A stretch of DNA of 64,000 nt from contig NZ_JACIEE010000009.1 in NCBI RefSeq assembly GCF_014196765.1, positions 186,001 to 250,000 on the forward strand, written 5' to 3'. The position numbers were made by a program, and so were the translations under genes. This DNA is from Mycoplana azooxidifex (GTDB taxonomy: Bacteria; Pseudomonadota; Alphaproteobacteria; Rhizobiales; Rhizobiaceae). Within the stretch, counting starts at the first letter, position 1, and each line of letters starts with the position of its first letter. The notes under the pieces are model-generated. The model saw only the letters and a program-made list of their open reading frames with translations. It was not told the origin of the DNA and made no database searches. Shown in pieces: positions 50,494 to 60,626 of this stretch.

Positions 50494-51210
50494 ATGAAGA
50501 TGACAGCTTCCGTGGCAGCGCGCGCATTCGGCGTGCTCCTGCCTTCGTCCAACCGCGTCGTCGAGCGCGTCACTAGAGCGATCATCGAGGGTTTTCCGGG
50601 CATCGATGCATGTTTTTCCCGTGTTCCCTATGGCGGCCATCCCGCCGCGGGCTATGACGAGGCGGCCTTTCTGAACGCGGCAGGAATGCTGGCGCAGGCT
50701 CGCCCCGGTGTCATACTGTGGAACGCCACCCGGGGGGCACTGCTCGGTTTCGAACCTGACCGTAAGCTCTGCAAGTTGATCGAACGGGAAACCGGCATCC
50801 CCGCAACCACGACGGCGCTGGAGACTGTGGCACTTTTCAGATCACGCTGCATCAGACGCATCGCAATTCTTCAACAGGGCACCCCCGCTGAGGGCGTCCG
50901 TCTCGAGGAAAACTTTGCGCGGGAAGGAATAGAGATCGTCACGCGCCGCGACCTTGAGGTCCGCGATAATTTCGAGGCTGCGAACGTCAATATCGAGACC
51001 ATGGCGCGCCTCGTTGACGAACTTGCCGCTGGCAAGCCCGACGGAATTCTGATCTGGAGCACCAATCTCTCCGGTTACGCGCTTGCCGGAACACTGACGT
51101 CCAAGCTTGGCATCACCGTTTTCGATTCTGCTGCAATCGGCATATTGTCTGCTATCCGGAAACTCGGTGTTACAAATGAAGAGTTTTCTTGGGCTTGTCG
51201 CGAATTTTGA
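50494..51210 (+). CDS. Asp/Glu racemase / maleate isomerase-fold protein without usual cysteines
   Basis: 238 aa, 7 bp after the ATPase gene. GVLLPSSNRVVERVTRAIIEGFPGI and the two-domain pattern match the maleate isomerase/arylmalonate decarboxylase branch. Family enzymes use one or two cysteines, in a cTS-type motif of each half. Here the sites read ILWNATRGALLG (~75-86) and LIWSTNLSGYAL (~185-196), with no Cys at either. So it may be non-catalytic, use Ser/Thr, or act on a new substrate, presumably the ligand of the transporter. Confidence 0.75.
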   Translation: MKMTASVAARAFGVLLPSSNRVVERVTRAIIEGFPGIDACFSRVPYGGHPAAGYDEAAFLNAAGMLAQARPGVILWNATRGALLGFEPDRKLCKLIERETGIPATTTALETVALFRSRCIRRIAILQQGTPAEGVRLEENFAREGIEIVTRRDLEVRDNFEAANVNIETMARLVDELAAGKPDGILIWSTNLSGYALAGTLTSKLGITVFDSAAIGILSAIRKLGVTNEEFSWACREF

Positions 51211-51535
51211 TTCCCAGCTTTATGTTGATGATAGGGCAGAGGGGCGAAAACTCTCAGGCATGCCGGCTTCACCGTTGCTAGCAGTTCAACCTGCCGAGTT
51301 TTTCAACGAGATCGGCGGATCCCAGACCTCGGCGGCAATAGCTCTGATGTTAGCTTTTCGTGTTGGGTGTCCTGGCAGCGGACGGTCGGCCAGCGGCCCC
51401 AAATCGGCCACTTCTCCAAGCAGAGCCCGTGTCCGCTGTCGGGCGCAAAGTGGACAGAGGCATTTTGACTGCTGTAGGCCCAGATAGGTCGAACATGAGC
51501 GGCAAGAGCGGTGGTTGCTACGCGTGAAAGGAACG
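51211..51535. other. 325-bp gap, no gene recognised
   Basis: Frames here are short and of odd composition. The stretch 51280-51510 reads on the minus strand like a fragment (…LCARQRTRALLGEVADLGPLADRPLPG…), possibly a worn insertion sequence, but no family could be assigned. Confidence 0.3.
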
Positions 51536-52429
51536 CTACGCTCGGAAGCGCAGCGCATCCACGACAGCCGCGAATGCCGGAGAGGCATGCCTTCGATTGG
51601 GGTAGTACAGATGATAGCCCGCAAACGGCTCGCACCAGTCTTCCAAAACCCGGATTAAATCACCCCTACGGACATCTTCCACCACTTGGTCCTCGGGCAT
51701 ATACGCCAGACCAAGTCCACGTAGCGCGGCGTCGCGACGCATTCCCATGTTGTTGAAGACGAGTTGGCCTTCGACCCTGACCTTGACCTCATGCCCGTCC
51801 TTTTCGAACTCCCAGGGAAATATGTTTCCATAGGTGGGCATGCGAATCTGAATGCAGTTGTGGTTCGTGAGGTCTTGGGGCGTTTCGGGCCACGGATTGC
51901 GTTGGAAATACGACTTCGCTCCCACGACGGCCATACGCATCTCCGGACCGATCTTAATGGCGATCATGTCCTTGGCGACCTGCTCCCCAAGGCGAACACC
52001 CGCGTCGTATCGCTCCGCAACGATGTCCGTCAGCCCGTAGTCCACGGTAATCTCGACGTTGATCTCGGGGTAATTTGGCAGGATTTTTTCGAGTGCGGGA
52101 GCGAGAACGGAGATCGCGGCGTGCTCACCCGCCGTGATCCGGACGGTTCCGGCAGGTTTATCCCGCATCTCGCTGAGCGCCGACAGTTCTGACTGGATTT
52201 CATCGAACCGAGGCCCCGCCGTCTGAAGGAGGCGCTCTCCCGCAGGCGTCGGCGAGACGCGCCTGGTCGTCCTTGTCAGCAGCCGAAGACCAAGCCGCTC
52301 CTCGAGACCGCGCACAGTCTGACTGAGCGCCGACTGGGAGACGCCGAGTTTTACGGCCGCCCGGGTAAAGCTCTCCTCGCGCGCCACCGTGACGAACGCG
52401 ACCAGATCGTTGAAGTTCTCCTGCGGCAT
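51536..52429 (-). CDS. LysR-family regulator, divergent from MFS gene
   Basis: 297 aa. N-terminal wHTH (FNDLVAFVTVAREESFTRAAVKLGVSQSALSQTVRGLEERLGLRLLTRTTRRVSPTPAGERLL), effector domain 90-290 of the CrgA/DhcR type (GTVRITAGEHAAISVLAPALEKILPNYPEINVEITVDYGLTDIVAERYDAGVRLGE). Regulates the MFS gene by position; a perfect dyad lies between them. The same dyad core near 37.24 kb suggests a second target. Confidence 0.92.
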   Translation of the reverse strand: MPQENFNDLVAFVTVAREESFTRAAVKLGVSQSALSQTVRGLEERLGLRLLTRTTRRVSPTPAGERLLQTAGPRFDEIQSELSALSEMRDKPAGTVRITAGEHAAISVLAPALEKILPNYPEINVEITVDYGLTDIVAERYDAGVRLGEQVAKDMIAIKIGPEMRMAVVGAKSYFQRNPWPETPQDLTNHNCIQIRMPTYGNIFPWEFEKDGHEVKVRVEGQLVFNNMGMRRDAALRGLGLAYMPEDQVVEDVRRGDLIRVLEDWCEPFAGYHLYYPNRRHASPAFAAVVDALRFRA

Positions 52430-52456
52430 TCATTAGGCGCCCTTATAGCTTCATCC

Positions 52457-52475
52457 CGATTAGTGCCTCTAATCG
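52457..52475. promoter_or_regulatory. LysR operator CGATTAG-N5-CTAATCG
   Basis: Perfect 7-bp inverted repeat with 5-base spacer and T-N11-A inside, 28 bp from the LysR start and 88 bp from the MFS start. Confidence 0.6.
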
Positions 52476-52562
52476 AAATGGTCGGCAAGGAATATCTTGC
52501 CAGCATCGAAACCGCAGCTTCGTCGTGGAGGACGGCCTTGCAAAGCGCAGAACGGACGAGCG

Positions 52563-54008
52563 ATGCCTACCGAACAATCGACCGCCTCCCATTCAAACAA
52601 GACCGCGATCCTCGCCATCATCCTCATCAGCTATGTGATGATCGTCCTCGACATCTCGGTCGTGCTCACAGGGTTGCCCAAGATCCATCACGAACTTGGT
52701 TTCACAGATGCTGGGCTTGCCTGGGTGCAGAGCGCCTACACGCTGACTTTCGGGGGATTTCTTCTGCTCGGCGCAAGAGCGGGTGACATCCTCGGCCGCC
52801 GTCGGATGTTCATGGTCGGCATGGCGATCTTCACCTTGGCTTCAGTCGCGATCGGTGCCTCGCAATCATCCGCATGGATGCTTGCCTGGCGAGCGATCCA
52901 GGGGCTGGGTTCGGCCATTCTCGCACCTTCGACGCTGGCTCTGTTGCAGACACATTTTGACGAGGGCGAAGAGCGTGTCCGGGCGGTGTCGCTCTACAGC
53001 GCCGCGGCGGGGGTTTCCGCCACCGTTGGGCTGATCGCCGGCGGCCTTCTCGCCGACTGGCTGTCGTGGCGTGTCGGCTTCCTGCTCAACCTGCCGATCG
53101 GGATAGCAATGATCCTCGCGGCGCGCGCCTACATCCCTGAAACAGGCAAGCGTCCAGGTGCCTTCGATGTCCCGGGTGCGCTCACATCGACAATCGGAAT
53201 GAGCGCGCTCGTCTACGGGTTCATTCGCTCGGCACAGGCAGGCTGGGACGCCACCACCGTCGCAATTCTCCTTTCCTCCATCGTCCTCATTGGCCTGTTC
53301 GTTCTGATCGAACGCCGTGCGCGGCAGCCCATTCTTCCGCTCCGCCTGTTCTCTGACGTGGAACGATCGGGCGCCTACGGTGCGCGCGTCCTCTATCTCG
53401 CCGCGATGGTCGGGTTCTTCTTTTTCACGACGCTCTATCTTCAGGAAGTCGCCGGCTTCCGCCCCGCTCTCACGGGCCTGGCTTTCGTCCCTGCGACGAT
53501 CCTGCACGTCCCGATCGCGATGATCGTGCCGCGTCTCATCCGCCGCTTCGGTCGCAATACGGTTCTGGTCGCCGGAATGCTCATCGGCATCATCGCCATG
53601 GGCTGGTTGAGCCGTGCGGGCGTGGGATCCGATTACTGGAGCGCCGTAGCGTTGCCGATGATCCTGATCGGGGTCAGCCAGGGTCTGACGCTCAGCCCCC
53701 TGACATCCTCCGGTGTGGCCCGTGTGGATCATTCAGATGCCGGAGCGGCCTCTGGCGTGGTCAACGTCGCCCACCAGATTGGAAGCTCCGTCGGTCTCAG
53801 TGCCCTTATAGCGATTGCAGCCATTGGATCGGCCGGCCTCAGCGGTGCGGATCTGACCGCCTACCGCGTCTCGCACGCCTTCGACGCTGGAACGGTCATG
53901 CTGATCCTAGGGTTTCTGATCACACTGACAACCATTGTCCCGTCGGTCGGCGAGGCTAACTCGGCCAAGCTCGATGAAGCCAGGACTGCCTGCGCTGCCG
54001 ATGCCTGA
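52563..54008 (+). CDS. MFS drug efflux transporter (DHA2/EmrB type)
   Basis: 481 aa from ATG 52563. Fourteen likely membrane helices; motif A-like GARAGDILGRRRMFMVG, motif C-type GVSATVGLIAGGLLADWLSWRVGFLLNLPIG, and LDISVVLTGLPKIHHELGFTDAGLAWVQSAY near the start, all typical of DHA2 proton-drug antiporters. Divergent LysR gene and following reductases suggest a stress-response group. Upstream frame to 52497 is not used (no RBS). Confidence 0.92.
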   Translation: MPTEQSTASHSNKTAILAIILISYVMIVLDISVVLTGLPKIHHELGFTDAGLAWVQSAYTLTFGGFLLLGARAGDILGRRRMFMVGMAIFTLASVAIGASQSSAWMLAWRAIQGLGSAILAPSTLALLQTHFDEGEERVRAVSLYSAAAGVSATVGLIAGGLLADWLSWRVGFLLNLPIGIAMILAARAYIPETGKRPGAFDVPGALTSTIGMSALVYGFIRSAQAGWDATTVAILLSSIVLIGLFVLIERRARQPILPLRLFSDVERSGAYGARVLYLAAMVGFFFFTTLYLQEVAGFRPALTGLAFVPATILHVPIAMIVPRLIRRFGRNTVLVAGMLIGIIAMGWLSRAGVGSDYWSAVALPMILIGVSQGLTLSPLTSSGVARVDHSDAGAASGVVNVAHQIGSSVGLSALIAIAAIGSAGLSGADLTAYRVSHAFDAGTVMLILGFLITLTTIVPSVGEANSAKLDEARTACAADA

Positions 54009-54106
54009 CCATTCATAAGCTCTTCCAATAGGGACATGCGGTCCTCGGCGTCTAATCCGACCGAACGCACACACTACATTCGACCACGAAGCTGATGGAG
54101 AACAAC

Positions 54107-54476
54107 ATGTCCAATGAGAACAGCGATACACCGCATCCGGTCGGCGAGAGCGCCGCGCTCAGCCGCCGTCTCTTCCTCGGTGCCACAGGCGCTCTAGCAT
54201 CGGTTCCGATCCTGGAAGTCGGATCCACGCTGGCGCAGGAGGCGGGCGCTTCTGCCGCCGCGTCTGCGGGGCTTGGCCTTCGCCGGCTCGGCTCGCTGGA
54301 GGTTTCCAGCATCGGCATCGGCGTCCAGAACATGAGCCACACGTATCAGACGACGATCGAACCGTCGGGAGCTCAAGGAGCTGAACGAGGCGGTCGACGC
54401 CATCGAGATTCGCGGCGCAAGGCTTCCAGATCAGGTGCTTGTCTACTCTGGCGTGGAAGCGCCGCAGCCAAGCTGA
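54107..54476 (+). pseudogene. Tat-exported aldo-keto reductase, internal deletion
   Basis: ATG 54107 (ggag upstream). N-terminal part is a Tat leader (SRRLFLGATGALASVPI...) and the first AKR strand (LRRLGSLEVSSIGIGVQNMSHTYQTTI). Near 54365 the sequence jumps, one frame over, to the normal end of the same kind of enzyme: RELKELNEAVDAIEIRGARL...VYSGVEAP, with stop at 54474-54476. Roughly 250-270 codons with the active site are missing. The original frame reads on as nonsense to 54547. Confidence 0.8.
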
Positions 54477-55511
<1,035 letters not shown>

Positions 55512-55516
55512 ACAGT

Positions 55517-56635
55517 ATGACGGGCCGCTCGATCGGCAGGCGGCCCGACGCAACGATGTCCGCATTCGAATCCAAATCCGCCGGACGACCCTCAAGGGCG
55601 AAGCCCGGCCCCCTGCGGGCTGCAGGCCTCGTCCTGTCGCTTACGATTGCCCCAATGTCGGCAGCCGCGGAGAAGGCGGACAAATTGTCAGTCCAGCCGG
55701 GTCAAGCTGACAAACTCGCGGATAGTTCGTCCGTGCGCCATCTCGCAACTGGCGAGCGAATAGGCCATCTACTCTCACATCCCGCCTTCAAAGGATTCGC
55801 ACCGCTCATTCTCCCGTGGGATGGTCGGGGCTACGATCCGGAGATGCGTCTCGACCAGATCGCTTCGCTGCTGCCCTACCACAGCGAAGTCAAGCCTGAC
55901 GTTGTGGTGGCCGGACTGAATCGCATGATCGAGGACCTCGCAGCCGGACATCAGGTATTCTTCGACATCTACTCCGAGGAGGAGAAGCGTAGCGACCCCA
56001 GCAAGGCGAGGGCTGGGCTGTTCTTCTTCCGAGGCCCACCCGACGCATCTTTCGCGATGATCGCGCCGGGAGGCGGGTTTGCCTATGTCGGTTCAGTTCA
56101 CGAAGGATTTCCCTACGCCAACGAGATCAACGCCTGCGGATACAACGCCTTCGTCGTCCGATACCGGGCCGGTGCTGGCGGCTTGGTAGCCACCGAAGAC
56201 ATGGCCGCGGCACTCTCCTTCGTGTTCCACAACGCCCGAAAGCTTGGCATATCCACGGAAGGCTACTCGCTGTGGGGCAGTTCGGCGGGTGCAAGAATGG
56301 CCGCATCTATCGGGTCGCGCGGGGTGGCCGCGTTTGGCGGCGACAGGATCGACGGGCCCACTACGGTCGTCATGGCGTATACGGCCCGCGCGCCCGTGGA
56401 GCCGGCCACCTTCGCAGTCGTCGGAAAAGACGATGGCATCGCGTCGCCCGCGACCATGCGCCGTCGGATCGATGCGCTGCGCAGGACGGGGACATCCGTG
56501 GAATATCTCGAGTACCCGCGCGTCGGCCACGGCTTCGGTACCGGTGCGGGCACGTCCGCGCAGGGCTGGATAGCGGCCGCGTGCGAATTCTGGAAGAAAT
56601 CTATGCCAAGACCGGACGGAAAGGTTGCTCCATGA
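55517..56635 (+). CDS. Exported alpha/beta hydrolase (acetyl-xylan-esterase-like)
   Basis: 372 aa from ATG 55517, 5 bp after the AKR stop; an ATG 13 codons later is possible. Leader helix around AAGLVLSLTIAPMSAAA. Oxyanion motif MIAPGGGF (~175-182), nucleophile Ser in LWGSSAGAR (~257-265), acid in VVGKDDG, His in PRVGHGFG (~337). Works on esters in the periplasm; substrate unknown. Its stop overlaps the next start. Confidence 0.85.
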   Translation: MTGRSIGRRPDATMSAFESKSAGRPSRAKPGPLRAAGLVLSLTIAPMSAAAEKADKLSVQPGQADKLADSSSVRHLATGERIGHLLSHPAFKGFAPLILPWDGRGYDPEMRLDQIASLLPYHSEVKPDVVVAGLNRMIEDLAAGHQVFFDIYSEEEKRSDPSKARAGLFFFRGPPDASFAMIAPGGGFAYVGSVHEGFPYANEINACGYNAFVVRYRAGAGGLVATEDMAAALSFVFHNARKLGISTEGYSLWGSSAGARMAASIGSRGVAAFGGDRIDGPTTVVMAYTARAPVEPATFAVVGKDDGIASPATMRRRIDALRRTGTSVEYLEYPRVGHGFGTGAGTSAQGWIAAACEFWKKSMPRPDGKVAP

Positions 56636-56790
56636 GCAGGCTCCTGGTGCTGGTGATCGGCGCGACAGGCAGTGTTGGCAGGCTTGTCGATGACGAGGCA
56701 CTGAGGGCAGGCCACCGAGTTCGGGCGCTGGTCCGCACATCGGGCCGGACGGCCTGGGCTGATGGCGTCGCGGAAGCCCGCTTCTTCAGC
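56632..56790 (+). pseudogene. NAD(P)-binding (NmrA-like) reductase, truncated
   Basis: ATG 56632 overlaps the hydrolase stop. MSRLLVLVIGATGSVGRLVDDEALRAGHRVRALVRTSGR is a normal N-terminal Rossmann start (GATGSVG), but after ~52 codons similarity ends in unrelated sequence. The 3' part is gone. Confidence 0.7.
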
Positions 56791-57319
56791 GTCTCTCGGC
56801 GTTTCCCTCGAGGTTCGCTCTCGGCTCCACGATCAGCTTGTGCATTGCCATTCATCCTCGCGACGACTTTCTAACAACGGTCGCGGCCGCCGAGCCGCCA
56901 GCACGAAAGTCCCATTGATTCAAGGACTCCGTTCCATCCAATGCCGGTTGCCCGAGCACATACCAATGGTTTGTCGTCCTCGCCAATTTGCCACGTACCC
57001 AAAGCAAGTGAAGTGGTGTCGTGCATCCAAATGCACCGAAGGATTCATGCTGAAAGGAGAGACCCCTTGGCTGCCTGAACTCTCCTACCAGCATTGGCAC
57101 CGAGCGCTCCGCGATGAACCAGTTTTCCACCAGCGGAGCTTCAAGCATCGCGGTGGCGATCGCAAGTCTGGGCCATCCGGAATGTGGCCAAACGGTGGCT
57201 TGCAAGAGCTATCACGTATCCTGGCTTCACAAAAAAGTTAATCCGTGGTTGCGCGGAAGTTCTGCTAGCTTTCGCGTTGCGGCATGGATCCCCGGGGGCG
57301 GCTAACAGCCGATATTCAC
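56791..57319. other. 530-bp gap, decayed DNA
   Basis: No gene recognised on either strand. Open frames (e.g. 56852-57205 minus) have unnatural composition. It separates the broken reductase from the intact iorAB-like operon, and may mark the right border of the accessory region, though no copy of the tRNA att core was found here. Confidence 0.4.
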
Positions 57320-57778
57320 ATGTCATACGATCTCCAGGTCAATGGTAAGTCCTATTCCATCGATGTAGACGGCGATATTCCGCTGCTGTGGGTCCTGCGC
57401 GACACCATAGGCCTCACCGGAACGAAATTCGGCTGCGGGATCGCCATGTGCGGCGCCTGTACGGTGCACGTCGACGGCTTGCCTGTGCGGTCGTGCGTCA
57501 TGCCGGTTTCCGACGCGGTGTCCAAGCCGATCACCACGATCGAGGCGATCGGCGAGACCGTGGAGGGCGCGCGGGTGCAGAAGGCCTGGCTCGACATCGA
57601 TGTCGTCCAGTGCGGCTACTGTCAGTCCGGGCAGATCATGTCCGCCACGGCACTCCTTGCGGCCAATTCGTCGCCGACCGACGAGGACATCGACGCGGTC
57701 ATGGCCGGAAATATCTGTCGATGCGGCACCTATCCGCGCATTCGCGCCGCGATCAAGCTGGCCGCGGCGGAGAGGTGA
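57320..57778 (+). CDS. 2Fe-2S subunit of molybdenum hydroxylase (IorA-like)
   Basis: 152 aa from [15 protein letters not shown]. First [2Fe-2S] cluster: Cys39, 44, 47 and 59 ([12 protein letters not shown], plant-ferredoxin type). Second: Cys98, 101, 133 and 135 ([16 protein letters not shown]). Transfers electrons from the molybdopterin subunit. Size equals IorA of isoquinoline 1-oxidoreductase. Next gene starts 5 bp after. Confidence 0.94.
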   Translation: MSYDLQVNGKSYSIDVDGDIPLLWVLRDTIGLTGTKFGCGIAMCGACTVHVDGLPVRSCVMPVSDAVSKPITTIEAIGETVEGARVQKAWLDIDVVQCGYCQSGQIMSATALLAANSSPTDEDIDAVMAGNICRCGTYPRIRAAIKLAAAER

Positions 57779-57783
57779 GTGTG

Positions 57784-59937
57784 ATGTCCATCCACGACAA
57801 AGTCACCCTTCCCGTATCGCGCCGTCATTTCCTGATCGGCGCATCGCTGACGGCTTCCGGCCTCGTCATCGGCCTGAGGCCTGCGCCTTCGTCCGCCGCA
57901 CCGGAGGCCTTCGAGGCCGGTGCCTTCATCCGCATTCCGGCCGAAGGCAAGATCGTGTTCGTCATGCCGTCGGTGGAAATGGGGCAGGGCATCTACACGG
58001 CCGTGGCGATGCTTCTGGCCGAGGAACTGGAAGTTTCCCTCGATCAGGTGGAACTGGAGCACGCGCCCGCCGATCCTGCGCTATATGCAAACCCCTTGCT
58101 CGGCGACCAGATCACCGGAGGCTCGCTTGCCATCCGCGGCGTCTACGAGCAGATGCGCAAGGCCGGCGCCACCGCGCGCGTCATGCTGGTGAACGCCGCT
58201 GCGCGTGGCTGGGACGTGGCGCCGGAGACCTGCACGGCCGAGGCCGGGCAGGTCGTTCATGCCGCAAGCAACCGCCGCGCCGCCTATGGCAGCCTGGTGG
58301 AGGCGGCAGCGGCGCAGGCCGTCCCGCAGGAAGTGCCTTTGAAACCTGCGACCAGTTTCAAGGTGATCGGCCAGTCCGTCCGGCGGCTCGACAGTCCGGA
58401 GAAGGTCAACGGTTCGGCCAAGTTCGGGATCGATGCCCGCCCGGACGGCGTGTCCTATGCGGCGATCGCACTCTGTCCCCACTTCGGCGGCAAGCTGCGC
58501 TCGCTCGAGGATGCCCCCGCCTTGGCGGTCAAGGGCGTCAGGCAGGTCGTGCGGATCGATGATGCCGTCGCCGTCGTCGCCGACAATACCGGTGCCGCCC
58601 GCAAGGGGCTCGCTGCCCTGTCCATCGACTGGGATCCGGGTCCGAACGGCAATCTTACGCTGGCCGATCTCGAAGGACGCGCCGAGAATGCGATCGAGGG
58701 CAGCGCCCTGCCGCATATCAACGAGGGCGATGTCGAAAAGGCGGAAGCCGAGCACGGTCCTGTCCACGAGTTCGTCTATCGGCTGCCGATCCTGACGCAT
58801 ACGGCGATGGAGCCGCTGAACTGCACGCTCCATATCCGCAGCGACGGCTGCGAGGTCTGGGTCGGCACGCAGGTCATGGGTCGGGCGAGGCAGGCCGTGG
58901 CCGATGTCACAGGGCTGCCGGTGGACAAGGTCGTGGTGCACAACCACCTGCTGGGCGGCGGCTTCGGCCGCAGGCTCGACGTCGACAGCGTCATCGTGGC
59001 GGCGAAGATCGCGCAGCAGGTCGATGGCCCGGTCAAGGTGACCTGGAGCCGCGAGGAGGATATCCGCCACGACTGTTATCGCTACCTCAACTACAGCAAG
59101 GTCACGGCGACCCTGGATGCGGACGGCATGCCCGTTTCCTGGCGCCACCGCGTCATCGGCCCCTCCGTCATGGCGCGCTGGCTGCCGGCCTTCACGCGCG
59201 ACGGCATAGACCTCGACATCATGGCCGGCGCGGAATCTCCCTATGCCATCGCCAACAAATATACGGACTTCGTGCGGCACGAGGCGCCGGACGGCATGTT
59301 GACGGGCAATTGGCGCGGCGTCGGCGCCACGCGCAACATCCCGCCGGTCGAGGGCGGGATCGACGAACTGGCCCATATCGCCGGCGTCGATCCGCTCGAA
59401 TACCGCCGCCGGCTGCTCCAGCACAAGCCGCGTCTCCTGGGCGCGCTCGATCTTGCGGCCGAGAAGGCGGGCTGGTCGACCGCGCCTGCGCAAGGGATGG
59501 GCAGGGGGATCGCCGTTGCGGAGGATTTCGGCAGCTTTGCCGCGATGATCGCCGAAGCCGGCATCGCCGAGGACGGAAGCCTCAAGATCGATCGCATCGT
59601 CTGCGCGGTCGATTGCGGCCAGGTCATCAATCCGGACACGGTGGAGGCCCAGATCCAGAGCGGCATCGTCTATGGCCTGAGCGCCGCCCTCTATGGGCGT
59701 ATCACGGTCGAGAACGGCGCTGTCGTCGAGGGCAACTTCGACGATTCCCCCGTTCTGCGGATCCACGAGACGCCGAAGATCGAAGTGCACATCGTGCCGA
59801 GTTCGGAGGCGCCGGGCGGCATTGGAGAGATCGGCACCCCCGGTGTGGCGCCCTCGCTCCTCAACGCGCTCTTCGTCGTCACCGGCAAGCGGCTGCGATC
59901 GCTCCCGATCGACCAAAGTGAATTGCGGAGGGTGTGA
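57784..59937 (+). CDS. Molybdopterin-binding subunit of xanthine-dehydrogenase-family enzyme (IorB-like)
   Basis: 717 aa from ATG 57784 (GTG 57781 also possible). Tat leader SRRHFLIGASLTASGLVIGL identifies an exported IorB-type protein. Motifs: VEMGQGIYTAVAMLLAEEL, LLGDQITGGSLAIRGVYEQMRKAGATAR, LLGGGFGRRLD, GNWRGVGATRNIPPVEGGIDELAH, and the final PGGIGEIGTPGVAPSLLNALFVVTGKRLRSLP with the catalytic-Glu-type GEIGTP. Hydroxylates aldehydes or N-heterocycles outside the cytoplasm. Partner is the 2Fe-2S subunit; electrons go to the cytochrome. Confidence 0.93.
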   Translation: MSIHDKVTLPVSRRHFLIGASLTASGLVIGLRPAPSSAAPEAFEAGAFIRIPAEGKIVFVMPSVEMGQGIYTAVAMLLAEELEVSLDQVELEHAPADPALYANPLLGDQITGGSLAIRGVYEQMRKAGATARVMLVNAAARGWDVAPETCTAEAGQVVHAASNRRAAYGSLVEAAAAQAVPQEVPLKPATSFKVIGQSVRRLDSPEKVNGSAKFGIDARPDGVSYAAIALCPHFGGKLRSLEDAPALAVKGVRQVVRIDDAVAVVADNTGAARKGLAALSIDWDPGPNGNLTLADLEGRAENAIEGSALPHINEGDVEKAEAEHGPVHEFVYRLPILTHTAMEPLNCTLHIRSDGCEVWVGTQVMGRARQAVADVTGLPVDKVVVHNHLLGGGFGRRLDVDSVIVAAKIAQQVDGPVKVTWSREEDIRHDCYRYLNYSKVTATLDADGMPVSWRHRVIGPSVMARWLPAFTRDGIDLDIMAGAESPYAIANKYTDFVRHEAPDGMLTGNWRGVGATRNIPPVEGGIDELAHIAGVDPLEYRRRLLQHKPRLLGALDLAAEKAGWSTAPAQGMGRGIAVAEDFGSFAAMIAEAGIAEDGSLKIDRIVCAVDCGQVINPDTVEAQIQSGIVYGLSAALYGRITVENGAVVEGNFDDSPVLRIHETPKIEVHIVPSSEAPGGIGEIGTPGVAPSLLNALFVVTGKRLRSLPIDQSELRRV

Positions 59938-59939
59938 CC

Positions 59940-60581
59940 ATGGCCGGGAAACTGCTTGCAATGCCGCTCCTTGCCGCGCTAGTCGCGGTCGGCGTCGCCG
60001 CCGGCATGGGGCCCCTGCGCAGTCATGCCGAAACGTCCGATGGCGGAACCCTCAAGGCGGTCTCCGACTTCGAGACCATTGCCGACACCGGGGCACGCTC
60101 GAAGGCGATTTTCGTGGAGGCCAGCCGTGTTTTGACGCATCCACGCTGCATCAACTGCCATCCGGCAACGCGCAGCCCCACCCAGGGCGAAAACCTGCAT
60201 CCGCATGTGCCGCTGATGATCGCAGCCGAGAGCGCCGTGGGCCCGGCGGGGCTTGCCTGCGCCGCCTGCCACGGCGCCGAGAACCGTCCGATCGTCGGCA
60301 GCCGCCTGAAATCCATTCCGGGCAATGCCCATTGGTCGCTGGCGCCGGCCAGCATGGCCTGGCAGGGACTGACGGTCGGCGAGATCTGCCGGCAGGTGAA
60401 GGACACGGAGCGGAACGGCAATCGCTCGCATGCCGACCTCGTGCGCCACATGGGAGAGGACCACCTGGTCGGCTGGGCCTGGCATCCGGGCGAAGGCAGG
60501 AGCGCGCCCCCGGGCTCGCAGGTAACCTTTGCCGCCCTGATCGACGCGTGGGTCACGACAGGGGCCGAATGTCCTGATTGA
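59940..60581 (+). CDS. Di-haem c-type cytochrome (hydroxylase electron acceptor)
   Basis: 213 aa from ATG 59940; a GTG at 59934 overlaps the previous stop. Signal peptide to ~31 (GPLRSHAE). Haem motifs CINCH (70-74) and CAACH (107-111); His/Met ligands not assignable by eye. The pattern HPRCINCHPATRSPTQGE...GPAGLACAACHGAENRP recurs next to IorAB-like pairs, so it likely passes electrons to the respiratory chain. Confidence 0.88.
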   Translation: MAGKLLAMPLLAALVAVGVAAGMGPLRSHAETSDGGTLKAVSDFETIADTGARSKAIFVEASRVLTHPRCINCHPATRSPTQGENLHPHVPLMIAAESAVGPAGLACAACHGAENRPIVGSRLKSIPGNAHWSLAPASMAWQGLTVGEICRQVKDTERNGNRSHADLVRHMGEDHLVGWAWHPGEGRSAPPGSQVTFAALIDAWVTTGAECPD

Positions 60582-60626
60582 AGTACGTCGCGATCCTTTC
60601 AGATTCGCGCCCGACGAGCCTGATCG

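Noticed and set aside
51280-51530. Insertion sequence
   Set aside because: No transposase motif, inverted ends or target duplication could be identified; reported only as a gap.
58081-59961. 626-codon open frame antisense to the molybdenum hydroxylase gene
   Set aside because: Composition is that of a third-position shadow in GC-rich DNA (Asp/His/Arg/Ala rich, no motifs), while the plus-strand gene has all family motifs.
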